64,000 nt of DNA from Scortum barcoo (taxonomy: Eukaryota > Chordata > Actinopteri > Centrarchiformes > Terapontidae), in assembly GCA_023238725.1 (NCBI GenBank), contig CM041538.1, forward strand, positions 10,848,880 to 10,912,879, given 5' to 3'. The notes below the pieces were generated by a model. It did no database searches. It saw only the letters and a list, made by a program, of their open reading frames with translations, and had not been told where the DNA came from. A program made the position numbers and the translations under genes. This document shows, in pieces, positions 42,561 through 54,789 of the stretch; position 1 is the first letter of the stretch, and each line of letters begins with the position of its first letter.

Positions 42561-45209
42561 CGTAAGTGGGTCAACTTGACGGGCTGGTGAGTAAAGATGG
42601 AGCACATAAACTTTTGACTTTTCTCACCCAGATGGACATGAGTCATTTTTGGATGCAGAGATGCGCCAAAACATTGCAGCAAATGCAACAGTTTGATCAG
42701 CTCATCAGGATGAGATACAACAACCAATCACAAAGAACAAAGTGACAAAGTTCATTTATCCAGACGCACAGATAGTGGTGACTCTTTTTGCTCAGAACAC
42801 TGATAGTCAAACAGAAACTCACAAAGAAACCACACTGAACAAAAAACAGTGCAAAAAACAAACATCAAATGTAAGAGTTAAAATTAATAAAGTTTTTTTT
42901 AATAACGTTTTTAAAAAGTATGCCATTTAAACAATGTGCAAATAGGTGTGTGTGCAAAAATGAATGTAACTATCTGTTATAAATCAAAACGATGCATTTC
43001 ACTTTCACTTTGTCCAGTTAGAATTACAGTCCAGGAGGCCTCATTGCCTCCCAGTCTAAGAGAGATCTCGTCTCTAAATTTCCTGCTGCTCAGTTTCATT
43101 ACAGGATAATTACACATTACAAGATTACAAGAAAAGATTACGGTAAAAAAAAACAACAACAACAAACCGTTTTCCCCGACTCATCATGAGCAGTTTTCAG
43201 TAGAATAACTTTAGCCCTGAGGATTCTCCAGAGTAAAGGGGATACTGTTTTTGTAAAAACATGCTTCTGTTAAATTCCTTCAAGTTATTTTTTGCAGTGG
43301 TTCAAGCAAATCAAATTAAAACACTTGGTTAGATACGAGTAGAGGAGAGCGTGTGTTTGTGAACTGAGCCTTTAATTCTCCCCCTCTGGAGTCCTGTCAT
43401 GTTGTTGCTCATCTTATTTATGGTTGATGTGTTTTTTTTCAACATGTACATTTAAATTGGAAGAATAAATCAAACAAAGCTCTGAAGGACCTTAATTAAT
43501 TTTCCTTTTATTGTGTGGATGTTTTCTCTTTAGAAAATGCCGCACTTAATGTCTGAAATCACGTCATCTTGCAGGGCACAGATTGCCAAAGAAATGATGC
43601 TCATATTTCCAATGAAGATGTTTTATTCCACTGTCTGGAGTATTGGCACACACTCCACATACTCTGATGCAAGCAGTGATGACAGCAGCTAATAAACATT
43701 ATCAAAACACACAAATACAAAACAAATGAGTTCCAGATTGACATCGCTTCTCATCATTTTAGTCTACTTCTAGTTTTAAATCTGAGACTTTTTCAGGATA
43801 TTTCAATGATGAAGGTTGAGTTTATGTATGTTTCTCTTTAACAATGGTAAAAAAAAATCTGACAAAGACTGTTTTATGTGCCTCAATATAAAAAAAATGC
43901 AAAAAATACCCTCTCGGATGCCTCTATGGTAGATAAAATATTAACATGCCCTTCTACTCTCTCAGTCTGAGTCTACCACTGTGCAGAATATTTAATTAAA
44001 CACATAAATGAGCATGGTTGGAAAATATGCTCCAGGGTGTTGTTGGAATTGGTATTTTCCCATTGACAAACTTCTGCGTCCACAGTGCAGCACACAGCTT
44101 TGTCCCAAACGGCAATGACTGTAAATGGTTGTGAGGAACAACAGACGGCTGATGGACAGCGAGAACACACGGGACGTCAGTGCACTTAGTCTGCTCCGAC
44201 TCTCCAGCCGTCGGACATTCATTACAGCGTGACTTATGTTTACAGTGAGAAGCAGCAGCAAGGGGTCTCTGTCTGCAGCCGACCTTAAAAGACAAAACAC
44301 AACACCTCTCTGAGAGGTAATCCACCGCTGCTCATCCCGGCTGCAGACAAAAGGGAGCTGGCAGACTGTAAAAACAACAAACCACTTAAGTGATGCCACA
44401 GTTGGAAACTATAACATCAACTGGAATGTGCTGCAGCCTCAGTGAATCATGGGATGTACAAGCCGTCCCTGCAAGGTTTATAGTTTTCTTGAATGTCGTA
44501 AAGGTAATTTATTTATTGCAAATGCACTTAAAATGTATTAACTCTGTCTGTGGTCTCCACAGTAGACTGGAGCTATAAAAGTGGACGTAGATTTTAGTGT
44601 ATGACTAAGCTGCAGAACAGAACATGGCACAGTATACCCCTAAAAGGTCATTATAAAGGATTTTGTTTTAGGTCTTTAAGCTTATCTTTGCACATGAATC
44701 ACCACTTAGAGTCCCAGACAAATGGAGAGGGCATTTTCTTCTCACTGCATTCCAAACAATTAATGCTCAAAACATTGAAAACACTTTTATTTTACATACA
44801 TTATATATTTATTTTAACATATATACTGTAATTATTACACTTAGTTCCTGTTAAATACTTTCTTTAATGGTTCCCACGCTGTTCCCACTTCAGTGATGTC
44901 AACACAGCCCCAAACACAGGTGCTGATGTATACTAGAGTGTATTCATATTCATACTACTGTCGATTCTGTACATACAGTATCTGATCTGTAGTGTACGCA
45001 CTGTATTCATATCATACCTCCGGCTGTTTAGCATTAACAGAACTGTAGAAGCCTCTTCCATGAAAGGTGAAATCTTGACCTTCAAGCAAGTCCAGCAGAC
45101 TTTTTTCAAACTCTTAGGAAAAACAATGAATGATTATTTTCATATTCAGTCAGTCGTTTTATGTCTAAAATGTCAGAAGGCAATGCCCATCATAACTTCT
45201 GAGAGCCTG

Positions 45210-45253
45210 TCATTCCCAGACATCTTCAAAAAGTTGAAGATGTCTGGGAATGA
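45210..45253. repeat. Perfect 20-bp hairpin with 4-nt loop
   Basis: TCATTCCCAGACATCTTCAA (45210-45229) is exactly complementary to 45234-45253. The loop is AAAG. It would form a very stable stem in RNA on either strand. It is not flanked by recognisable transposon ends. Confidence 0.92.
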
Positions 45254-46059
45254 TAGGATAGGTAGGAACTTCACCTTATCAGTGAGGGATCAGCTATAAC
45301 AAAAAGAAATGCTTTTTTTGTTTTTGTCTCCCCCTTACTCTGGCTATAGAAAATAAAGAATAAATTACATGAATGAACAAATACAAAAAAATACATTAAT
45401 ATTAATAATAATGTTTCAGAACACATAAAGAAAGCATATGACCACAGGATGACCACGAGGTTCCTCAGTCACCTCATTGAAGGGCCACCTATTAAACGCT
45501 GTAGTATTTGTATTGAACAACAAACTTGATTCATCATCATTGTCAAACAGCTCAGACAGTTTTGTACGGATCAACACTGAATTCCACCAGAATATAATAC
45601 AAACATTTGGTGGAAAATGAGTCTAGAAATTTGAGCAAGGAGAGCAATAAACTCCACTTATTCCTAGAAGTAAGTCAAGATGATCCCCTGGGTTTCTCAA
45701 AAGGAAGAGGGAACCCAAAGTCCAAGGAGTTGCATAAGCAGAAATTAGTCAGGGGGTTAGTCAGAACTATAATAGATTCTGAACGAGATTACACCCACCA
45801 AAAGAAACTAATGAAGCATGACTGAGAATCAATAAACTTGAGAGAACAGAGCATCATCATTATCACCAAAGCTATCGATGTACGGCCGTTCATGTGAATG
45901 CATCACTTACAGACGTTTTTACTAATACTACTAGACGCTAGAATTAACCAATCAATCGAGTACTGGAACTTAAGAGTTCATACATTTTCAATAAAGTAAA
46001 TGAGTTAAACTCTAACAAAATCAGAATGCTCAAAGCTTTTTAATCAAATGAACAGCCGA

Positions 46060-46520
46060 ATGAACTAAGTACATTTACTAAAAGTGTGTGTCAGTACAAT
46101 TTTGAAATACTTGTACTTTACATGAATATTTCCATTTTATGCTACTTTAAACTCCACTGCATGTTTGAGGAAAATAGATCACTTTTTACTCTATTTACTT
46201 TTATCTGACAGCTGTAGTTACCAGTTACTTTACATTTAGATTGTTAAAACAAAATATAGATGAACTAATACATATATTATTATAGATTAAGCTCTCCAAC
46301 AGTATATAATGATGTTTAGTTAGTGATTGTTACACATCAATGCATCACTAATTACAATCCAGTAATATAACATACTTTATCCTGCATAATGAGTACTTTT
46401 GGTATATTTTGATGCTAATACTTGCTATATTCATATTCAGTGAATGCAAGAATTTTACTTGTACTTGTTTTTACATCATAGTATACTTCTGTTCAAGTAA
46501 AAATACTTCTTCCACTTAGT
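46060..46520 (+). repeat. Dispersed fish repeat with AAGTAC/CTTCTTCCACTT ends, copy 4
   Basis: The longest copy in the window. The left part reads 'aactaagtacatttactaaa' and 'tttgaaatacttgtacttta'. The right end reads 'agtaaaaatacttcttccac', complementary in kind to the CAGTGGTGGAAG terminus seen at 58.93 kb. The inverted ends suggest a non-autonomous DNA transposon family. The termini here have lost the CAGTGG tips. Confidence 0.55.
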
Positions 46521-47727
46521 AAATACAAATAAATTTGTCGATTAGTGCAGGTGAAATTAAGTTAATTCTGCTTATTTGGCACAAAATCACAAGTTTCTCC
46601 AGTGGGATTTAGAGTCCATGCAGGATACAATGCCCTCTATCCAGAGATGACTGTTTCAGATAAGGAAAAATTGAAGAAATCCCAGAAGGACCCACAGAGA
46701 AGGGATGCTTCTCCCAGTACTGGCATGAAACAGATGCTGTGTGTACCACATAAAAAAATATAAAATTATAACACAGAAAACCAGGTTGACAACGAAATTT
46801 AAACATAGAGACTGAAGAAGCTTTTGTTTACGTCATGCATTTAAAATGAGAAATGACTTTTTTACACAGCTGCATCAGTTTATGTTTTAGTGCAGCTGGC
46901 ATCTTAATTTTAGTTTCAGTTCAGCCTGCAGCAACTTCTTCTTTGAGAGTCTCCAGTGTGTCACAGTGGGATATATAAAGGCATTTAGAAGACTATTGTA
47001 ATCATGTATCATTGTCACCACTTAACAGTTTTACAACCCTGAAGGGAACTGAGGAAACGTTACATCAGGAACAACAAATTTCTTAATGAAAGCTCTGTGG
47101 CATCTTGTCACAGGATGGTCTGTGGCTGAGCAGACGTTTGTTTGTGGTACATCCACGACACTGAAAATAATCCATTATTTCAGTCCTTTTTCCATTATGT
47201 TTACATAGCAGTAATTTCAATCAATCATTTGTTCTTTTATTCCCACGTGAAACAAAAAACATTTTGGTCGTATGTTTCATTGTAAGTTATTACAGTTTGA
47301 AAGGTTTGAGCAGTCATTTAAATGTTGTGTGTACCACTCCATCAGTGTTGTTGTCCATCACTATAAACCTCAGTGTTGTTACAGTCACACATAAAATAAA
47401 ATAATTAACTAAAAAAACATGGTCTTGATTCAATTTGAATATAAGTTTATTTCTAAGGAACTTGGAGTAGAAGTCTCTCAGGATATTCTCATGTAGGGAA
47501 TGCCAAACCAAACAGATTAAAAAAAAAAAAAAATGCCGTAGCCCCTCAGCGCTGTATTTCTTGGAGCTCTTTTTAAGCAGGAATGCAGGAAACTTCAGCT
47601 GACTACCCTCTCAAATCACACTTTCGAGAAATATTGTTGCTCCACCTTTTCCGAGATTGTCTGCTTCTTTGTTTTCTACTTGACTGCAAAAGCAAAACTC
47701 CTTTCCAGCTTCGGTGCAGCTCGTATT

Positions 47728-48786
47728 TCTGTCAGCCTCTCAGTCATTGTAGAGATGAACAGATATCGTCTTGTGTTTGATGAAAGCAATGCTGCTTCTT
47801 TCAACTTCACATGTAGGTTATGACCGGCTGCATGGCGATATTCTTGTACATAGAGGATAAGATAAGATAAGATAAGACAAGATAAGGGCTGTGGCTAAAT
47901 TCCCATACAATAAATTTGCTGGTCACGTTTTCACAAGATGTTTCTGTGTATTGCAAACACACTGCCTTTTGTTGAAGAAATTCTTACTGTATGTCACACT
48001 CCTCTACATTCTTACAGGAATTAAAATGACGCAGTTCACGGTAAAGACTCACCCCGACTTGCTTCCTGGCAATCCATGTCCCCCCGGGGACCAGGACCCT
48101 GACTTAAAAAATATTAGGATGGTGGGATTTATTTATGAAGAGCAGAAAGGGGGTAACCTGTAAGGGTCTGGTTTCTGTTTTAGATTAATCGCTTGTCGTC
48201 ATCCATCTCTCAATTCTTCTCATGAAAATAACTCTGCCCCTCATTAAACCTAATTTGTCTGTCAGCCTCTCAGTCATTGTAGAGATGAACAGATATCGTC
48301 TTGTGTTTGATGAAAGCAATGCTGCTTCTTTCAACTTCACATGTAGGTTATGACCGGCTGCATGGCGATATTCTTGTACATAGAGGATAAGATAAGATAA
48401 GATAAGACAAGATAAGGGCTGTGGCTAAATTCCCATACAATAAATTTGCTGGTCACGTTTTCACAAGATGTTTCTGTGTATTGCAAACACACTGCCTTTT
48501 GTTGAAGAAATTCTTACTGTATGTCACACTCCTCTACATTCTTACAGGAATTAAAATGACGCAGTTCACGGTAAAGACTTACCCCGACTTGCTTCCTGGC
48601 AATCCATGTCCCCCCGGGGACCAGGACCCTGACTTAAAAAATATTAGGATGGTGGGATTTATTTATGAAGAGCAGAAAGGGGGTAACCTGTAAGGGTCTG
48701 GTTTCTGTTTTAGTTTAATCACTTGTCGTCATCCATCTCTCAATTCTTCTCATGAAAATAACTCTGCCCCTCATTAAACCTAATTT
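47728..48786 (+). repeat. 530-bp tandem duplication
   Basis: Copy 1 (47728-48257) and copy 2 (48258-48786) are almost identical over their whole length. I count about three substitutions, for example CTCACCCC against CTTACCCC at 48051/48581. Each copy carries a (GATAA)n tract (GGATAAGATAAGATAAGATA) and a 90-codon ORF (47891-48163 and 48421-48693) differing by one residue (His to Tyr). The ORF product is unrecognised and is probably not a gene. The high identity indicates a recent tandem duplication or an assembly artefact. Confidence 0.95.
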
Positions 48787-48789
48787 AAA

Positions 48790-51350
48790 GAAACCTCATT
48801 AAACGCTGTGTGGGTAACACACAATTTCACACCAGTGAATTTCTGCTGAGGCAGTTTGAGTTTCTGTAAACTTAAAGCCATGATGAGAAGGAATAGACTC
48901 ATAGAAAAATAAAAAATAAGCCCTCTCAATCAGACGTGTGTGGTGGTGTGGGTATGTTCATTTCTGGGCGCCCCTGGTTCCCGGACTTTGCTGTTCACCA
49001 CACCTGGAAGTCTTCAGCTCATCACCACTCCCAGGTCGGCTCAGCTGCCCCACACCAGCCCCTCCCACCGTCACTCATCACCAGATTGTGGTTGCGACCT
49101 CCACTACCTTTAGTCTGCTCAGTATCTCTTTGTTGTTTCTAATGCTCGTACTAACTCCCTGTTCACTCGTCAGTTACTCATCAGCTTCCTCATCAGGCAG
49201 TTTGCCTCTCCACACCAGAACTGCCGGCCACGCTTCCACCCCTCCTCACTGCCATGCCAGCTCTGCCATCTCCCTTCATAGATCCTCCACCTTCCCCTCC
49301 ATCAAGCCATCTCCATCTATTTTGACAATTAACCCAATTTGTCACTCACCTACCTACTGTGTTGTGTCCTGCATTCATGTCCACCATGTTTTCTCAGACA
49401 AAATGTAACTCAGTAAGTCACAGACAGCTGAACAGAACTGAGCCAAAGCAAATGTCCTTTTCATCAGTTTTTCAATGTCATAATTCTGACAAAATCTTAT
49501 GTATAACTCAAGTGACAGCATAGTAATTGTAACATATAGTAGTTACTAACAATCAGACATTGCCTGTAACACTTCTGTGTTTAGACAGGTAGACACTGTA
49601 TGGATTCGGCCTGATTTTAGCCGTGAATTGGTCACCCATGACTAATAAAAGTTAATAAATGTGTAGTCTTGAGACTTCAGTGACAAAAAACTGAAGTTAG
49701 TTTGACATTTTGCACACAAACATGCGCACAGTAGGTACTTTTTCCATTCATCAGTTTTTATGTGCATTTCCAATTTGCACATAAGTGTGTGACTTTTATT
49801 TTTAAATCTCAAATCTTTTGTAAAAATATTTGGCTAAGGTGAAAAAGTTCAAGATTGATCAAGATTTTTTAAGATTTCTTTTAACTTCTATTATTATCAT
49901 TAAGTGAATGATGATAATAACAATAATTGTATTTTCTATCTTATGTTATCACCTTTTTATTTTATGTATAAGGGCAATCTATCAATGTTTTATGCTCATT
50001 CTATGTCTATTTTAATGTGAAACCAAAACTAACTGGAATGAAAACAAAGTAAATAAATAATGAGCTACATAAAACGTGCGACTTAGTTCTTGAGGAAGTT
50101 CTTGAAAATAACACATGAAACAAACATAAATATTTCCATCATGTTTTCTGCTGTGCTTTTCTTCACTTGTTTGACTCGTTACATTGAGTGCCATATTCTT
50201 CTGCAATCATATAATGGCACTTAACGGGAGCATTAACGCCACTTAATGAACCAATGACTAATAATCACATAAAAGTAGTGAGTGGAAAAAAGCGTTAATT
50301 CACACACATTCATATTTTCTTTAGTCAGTTTTCTCAAAATTCAGTTAAAATTTGCACCTTTGGATGGGAAGTTTTTTACCCACAATGCTAACACACTGAT
50401 GTTTAGCAGCTGTGATTTTTTCTGTGCATGTTCACCACCTTGGTTAAGCCTTTTAGTGTGCTACCATTCGATAATCAGCAGTAAATATAAAGTAAAGCTG
50501 ATTGGAAGGTCAGTAGACTTGATTCATACTCATGGGGATGTCACTGTCTGTACAAAATATCATCGCAATAACTGCTGAGACATTTCAGTCCAATCCTCAT
50601 ATATGGTAGCACTCGCTCTATTTGAGTAAAACACATACCTCACTTATTCACTTATCTTGCTTCAAATCTATCTGGACCACAGATGCTGGAACTGTTGTTG
50701 TTTTTCTTGTGCTTTGGTCCACAGAGAGTAAAAAGATCGAACTGTGGAACTGTGTTTATTCACCAGTAATTGCGCTGGATTTGATACAAGTTTATTAAGT
50801 AATACGTTTTGAGAATACAAAGTGTTAAAGAAATAGAACAGTATCATGTATGTTTAACTGTTTGATTGTAGTGTGAATGTAAGCTGTTGTTAAAGTTAAA
50901 TTAACACTTCTAACTATAAACTGTACCCAGCAGCAAGTTATATTTCAGGGATTCAGACTCCACAGTAAGCAGTTAGTACCAGTACACAGCTGATACTGAC
51001 ACTTAATATGTGACTTTACAGATACTGCGACATCGTGGGCCAAAATTATCCCAGAGAACAGCTGACAGATCAGGATTTGAAAATTTCAGTGCTGTGACCC
51101 TGAATTTGACTAAATATTCATAGTTTTTCTCCCACAGAAAATTGTTGCCAGGGTTGGAACAGCGATTTTAAACATGTGTGTTTTCAAGGAGTGGGATGTG
51201 AGCACCCCACCCCACCTCCACAACTTCACAGTCGCCACAAAATGCCAAATCAAAATGAGAGATTTGTCATTTTCTACATTTTCTTCACCTCCGTATGCAA
51301 ATAATATTCCAGTAGCACCACAGCCTTCACCCCAAGAGATTCACCAGAAT
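48790..51350. other. Intergenic stretch between the tandem duplication and the gypsy element
   Basis: Contains a C-rich segment (48930-49400) with phrases reminiscent of degraded LTR or retroelement leader sequence ('gctcatcaccactcccagg'), otherwise AT-rich DNA and a fish repeat at about 50360-50600. No gene was recognised. Confidence 0.45.
50360..50600 (+). repeat. Dispersed fish repeat rich in GCTAACA, forward copy
   Basis: Contains 'caatgctaacacactgatgt', 'gcatgttcaccacc', 'ctgtacaaaatatcatcgca' and 'gctgagacatttcagtcc', in the order expected for the family seen in reverse at 34.15 kb. Heavily diverged. Confidence 0.45.
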
Positions 51351-51357
51351 TCAACAT

Positions 51358-51790
51358 TGTTATGTCTCATCAAGTTTGTTAAGTTTCATGTCTGTCATGT
51401 TTCTATTTCATGTTCTGGCTTGTCTGTTTTATTTTGAAATCCCTTAACTTTCCTCTTGTTTCAGGTTCCCTTAATTTCCTGCCTTGTGTGTTTCCGCCTT
51501 GTGAGATTGTCTGCCCCGCCCTGATTGTTTCCACCTGTTCCCCATTACCTCGTGTGTGTATATATTGTCTGCGTTTCCCCTGTCTCGTTGCCAGATCGTT
51601 GTTTGTGATCCAGCGCCAAGTTCATGTTCCTGAACTAAGCAAAAGAATCAAGTCACGTCGTTTCTTGGTCTACTACCAATTCAAGCTCTGAGGTCGTAAG
51701 ATCTTTTCTGAAATAAATTCTTCTTAACCAGTCTGCTGTGTCCGCTGTCCTGCATTTGGGTTCTCCTGTTCTGTGTGTCCAGTCTTAACA
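51358..51790 (+). repeat. 5' LTR of the gypsy element
   Basis: A 433-bp LTR with TG...CA ends. A TATA-like TATATA lies at 51559-51564 and a poly(A) signal AATAAA at 51712-51717, consistent with U3-R-U5 order. The sequence after the LTR (GAACGATCTGGCCAGCA) is not a standard TGG-starting tRNA primer site, so the primer cannot be assigned. Confidence 0.95.
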
Positions 51791-51807
51791 GAACGATCTG
51801 GCCAGCA

Positions 51808-52878
51808 ATGGACCCAGCGGACGCTGACACCGTCAGGTCAGCCCTGTCTTCACAGGGAACCAAGTTACAGCTTCATGAGACCCAGCTGAATACCATCGCT
51901 GCGGGAGTCAAACAACTCACCGATCGCCAGGCGGAGCTACAAACGGCGGTCGCCGCACAGGTTAACAGACTCACCGCTCAGCTACAACTCGTGGTCACCC
52001 GTTTGGAGGGGTTGGCTCCCCCCACGTCGGCCACGCCAGCTTTCTGCACAGCCGTCCGCACCATCAGCTGCTACTACGTCTGCCCCACCTTGCTCCCCCT
52101 GTTCGTCTGGCCCCACCGGAGAAATTCTCGGGAGAATCCGGTGAGTGTCGCCCCTTCTTGGTACAATGCGATCTCCATTTTAAGAACGACCCGGCTGCCT
52201 TTTCTTCGGAGCAGGCAAGAGTCGCGTTTATGGTGTCTCATCTGACTGGGAGGGCGGCAGCCTGGGCCACGGCTGAGTGGGCTACTCGAGGGGCGGCGGT
52301 GTGCCAGAATGTTAAAGTAAAGACTTTTCACAAACTTTATCCCGTATGTTTGATAATACCTCTCCAGCACGAGAGGCATCACGAGCGCTGTTCAACCTCC
52401 GGCAGAGAAACCGGAGGGTGATGGATTATGCCATTGAATTCCTGCACCCTGGCGGCAGACAGTGGATGGAATGAGGTGGCGATCAGCGACGCCTTTGTCA
52501 GCGGACTTAATGAGGAAATCAAGGATCATCTAGCACCGATGGAATTGGCAGGTAATTTCGAAAGCCTAGTAGACATGGCCACCCGAATTGACAACCGTCT
52601 CCAGGAGAGGGAGCGAGAGAGGCGTCAACAGATCCGGAGGTCCTCCGAGAGCCAGGGGGCGCTACGCGGGTTCCTGGGAATACAGGAGATCAACCCCGTC
52701 ATCTACCCCGGTGCCAGCGCCATCTGTTGCTCCAGAGGAACTCATGCAGCTAGGCAGGGCAAAGTTGGTTCCAGAGGAATGTCACCGGAGGTTGAAAGAG
52801 GGAGTTTGTTTTTATTGCGGCAAACCAGGTCATAGCGTCTCCACTTGCCCGGTAAAAGAGGAGGCTCATCAGGAGTAA
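51808..52878 (+). pseudogene. gag region of the gypsy element, frame-broken
   Basis: Starts at ATG 51808 (MDPADADTVRSAL). Residues to about 80 are coiled-coil-like and Gln/Leu-rich. The capsid-like part is recognised by FLVQCDLHF-type and AAAWATAEWA stretches. A CCHC zinc knuckle (CFYCGKPGHSVSTC, 52807-52848) closes it. The reading frame shifts near 52040, 52320-52345, 52440 and 52680, so no full-length gag can be read. Confidence 0.85.
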
Positions 52879-52899
52879 GGAGGACCCTGGTGAGCCTGA

Positions 52900-53235
52900 C
52901 CTATTGTCAAGAATAATCCTCCTCGGTCCCTCACCCCGGTGACACTCACTGTTAATGGTAACACCACGCCTTTGCTAGCTCTGATAGACTCAGGTGCCGA
53001 TGAGAGTTTGATGGACAAGGCTGTTGCCTCCTCTCTCGGCATAAGCTTGGAACCTCTCCAGAGCCCGGTCAGTGCCAGGTCTCTGGATGGCAAACTGCTG
53101 AATTTTGTCACAAATCAGACTCTCCCAGTAACACTTACCATAGACTCTGTACATAGAGAAGACATGCAATTTCATGTATTTGACTGCTCATCTCACCCAC
53201 TCATTCTTGGGTTTCCATGGCTAGTTAAGCATTGA
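52900..53235 (+). pseudogene. Aspartic protease domain of the gypsy element
   Basis: Carries the active-site motif LIDSGADES near 52980-53005 and the conserved LILGFPWL near 53200-53220, the pattern of gypsy pepsin-like retroproteases. It follows a stop after the zinc knuckle and ends at TGA 53233-53235 before the RT frame resumes. Confidence 0.85.
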
Positions 53236-53299
53236 TTGGGGAAACAGGGAGGGTGAAGCAGTGGGGGTCTACCTGTCATGTCTTGTGTTTGTCTGCTCC

Positions 53300-54350
53300 T
53301 CTCTTGTTACAGCGGCCCGCGGAGTACTGGAGAACTGATCCCGAACCCCAGCGACTACCCAGATATATCCAAAGTCCCACCTTGCTACCACGACCTAAAA
53401 GAAGTGTTCAACAAGGCAAAGGCTACGTCACTGCCCCCCCACCATGAATGGGACTGTGCCATTGACCTCCTGCCAGGGGCTCCGATTCCTAAGGCTCGGC
53501 TCTATTCCGTCTCCGGCCCCGAGAGGAAGGCCATGGAAGAATATATTGAAGCGTCGCTGCGGTCCGGCATCATACGTCCATCACCGGCTGGAGCCGGCTT
53601 CTTCTTTGTTGGTAAGAAGGACGGTTCACTCTGGCCGTGCATTGACTATAGTGCACTAAATGAGATCACGGTCAAGAACCGTTACCCGTTACCACTTATC
53701 TCCTCTGCCTTTGAGCTACTCCAGCAGGCAAATCTTTACCAAACTGGACCTGCGGAACGCTTATCACCTGGTGCGGATTCGGGAAGGAGATGAGTGGAAG
53801 ACTGGGTTTAACACTCCACAGGGACATTATGAATATTTAGTTATGCCTTTTGGGTTAACCAATGCCCCAGCCTGTTTTTCAGTCATTTATCAATGAAATA
53901 TTACGTGAATATCTGAATGATTTCGTTTTTGTTTATTTAGACGACATACTCATCTTCTCTCCCGATCTTAGCCACCCACCAACGTCATGTTCGGCAGGTC
54001 CTGATTCGCCTGCTGGAGAACCAACTATATGCTAAGGCAGAGAAGTGTGACTTTCATGCCTCCTCTGTCACGTTCCTGGGCTACGTCATCACAGCAAATA
54101 ACATTTCGATGGATCCTGCAAAAGTTAGTGCAGTCACCAACTGGCCCCCACTCACAACCAGAAAAAAGGTACAGCAATTCCTGGGGTTCGCTAACTTTTA
54201 CCGCAGGTTCATAAGAAATTTTAGCGCTGTTGCAGCGTCCCTGCATGCATTAACCTCTGTTAAGTCAGTCTTTCAGTGGACTTCCAAGGCAGAGGAGGCA
54301 TTCCAAAGACTCAAGAGACTGTTCACCACAGCTCCTGTCCTGACGGTGCC
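53300..54350 (+). pseudogene. Reverse transcriptase domain of the gypsy element, frame-broken
   Basis: Seen in three frames: the N-terminal fingers (IDLLPGAPIPKARLYS, FFVGKKDGSLWPCIDYSALN), then FTKLDLRNAYHLVRI and MPFGLTNAPACF, then the catalytic YLDDILIFS box (53934-53960) and FLGYVI with QQFLGFANFYRRFI. Frameshifts fall near 53735, 53890 and 53965. YLDD and the LGFANFYR block are gypsy hallmarks. Confidence 0.88.
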
Positions 54351-54726
54351 GGACCCAGCGCTCCAGTTTGTGGTGGAAGTGGATGCTTCAAATGAAGGAG
54401 TCGGAGCAGTACTTTCGCAGAGGTCTGCCACGGACAACCGCATCCATCCATGTGCCTTCCTCTCCCGCAAACTAACACCGGCCGAGAGGAATTACGACGT
54501 GGGAAATAAGGAGCTGCTGGCGATTAAGGTGGCACTCGAAGAATGGCGTCACTGGTTGGAGGGGGCAGAACAGCCATTCATCGTCTGGACCGATCATAAG
54601 AACCTGCAATACCTGAAGTCTGCAAAACGGTTAAACTCTCGTCAAGCAAGGTGGGCACTTTTCTTTAGCAGGTTCCGGTTCACGCTCTCGCTCGTACAGG
54701 CCGGGGTCACAGAATGGCAAGCCTGA
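54350..54726 (+). pseudogene. RNase H domain of the gypsy element
   Basis: Continuous with the RT thumb/connection frame 54109-54726. Catalytic-type residues are seen in VVEVDASNEGVGAVLSQ, in NKELLAIKVALEEWRHWLEG, and in VWTDHKNLQYL. The frame stops with TGA at 54724-54726, shortly before the integrase. Confidence 0.85.
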
Positions 54727-54789
54727 TACGCTGTCCCGCCTGTATGCGCCGGAACCAACTGCCAAAGAGCCTGAAACTATCCTACCACT

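Larger units (their letters stand above)
42600..47700. other. Gene-poor region upstream of the EP4-like gene
   Basis: No gene was recognised. Holds A/T homopolymers, a perfect 20-bp hairpin (45210-45253), a dispersed fish repeat (46060-46520), a ZNF143-like core near 44443-44460 (minus), and a 72-codon ORF at 45607-45825 whose basic C-terminal half (e.g. KGRGNPKSKELHKQK) could be a relic but matches nothing I know. Confidence 0.5.

Noticed and set aside
48936..49408. 156-aa plus-strand ORF, Ser/Pro/His-rich
   Set aside because: Low-complexity translation of C-rich DNA that looks like retroelement debris. No domain and no splice context.
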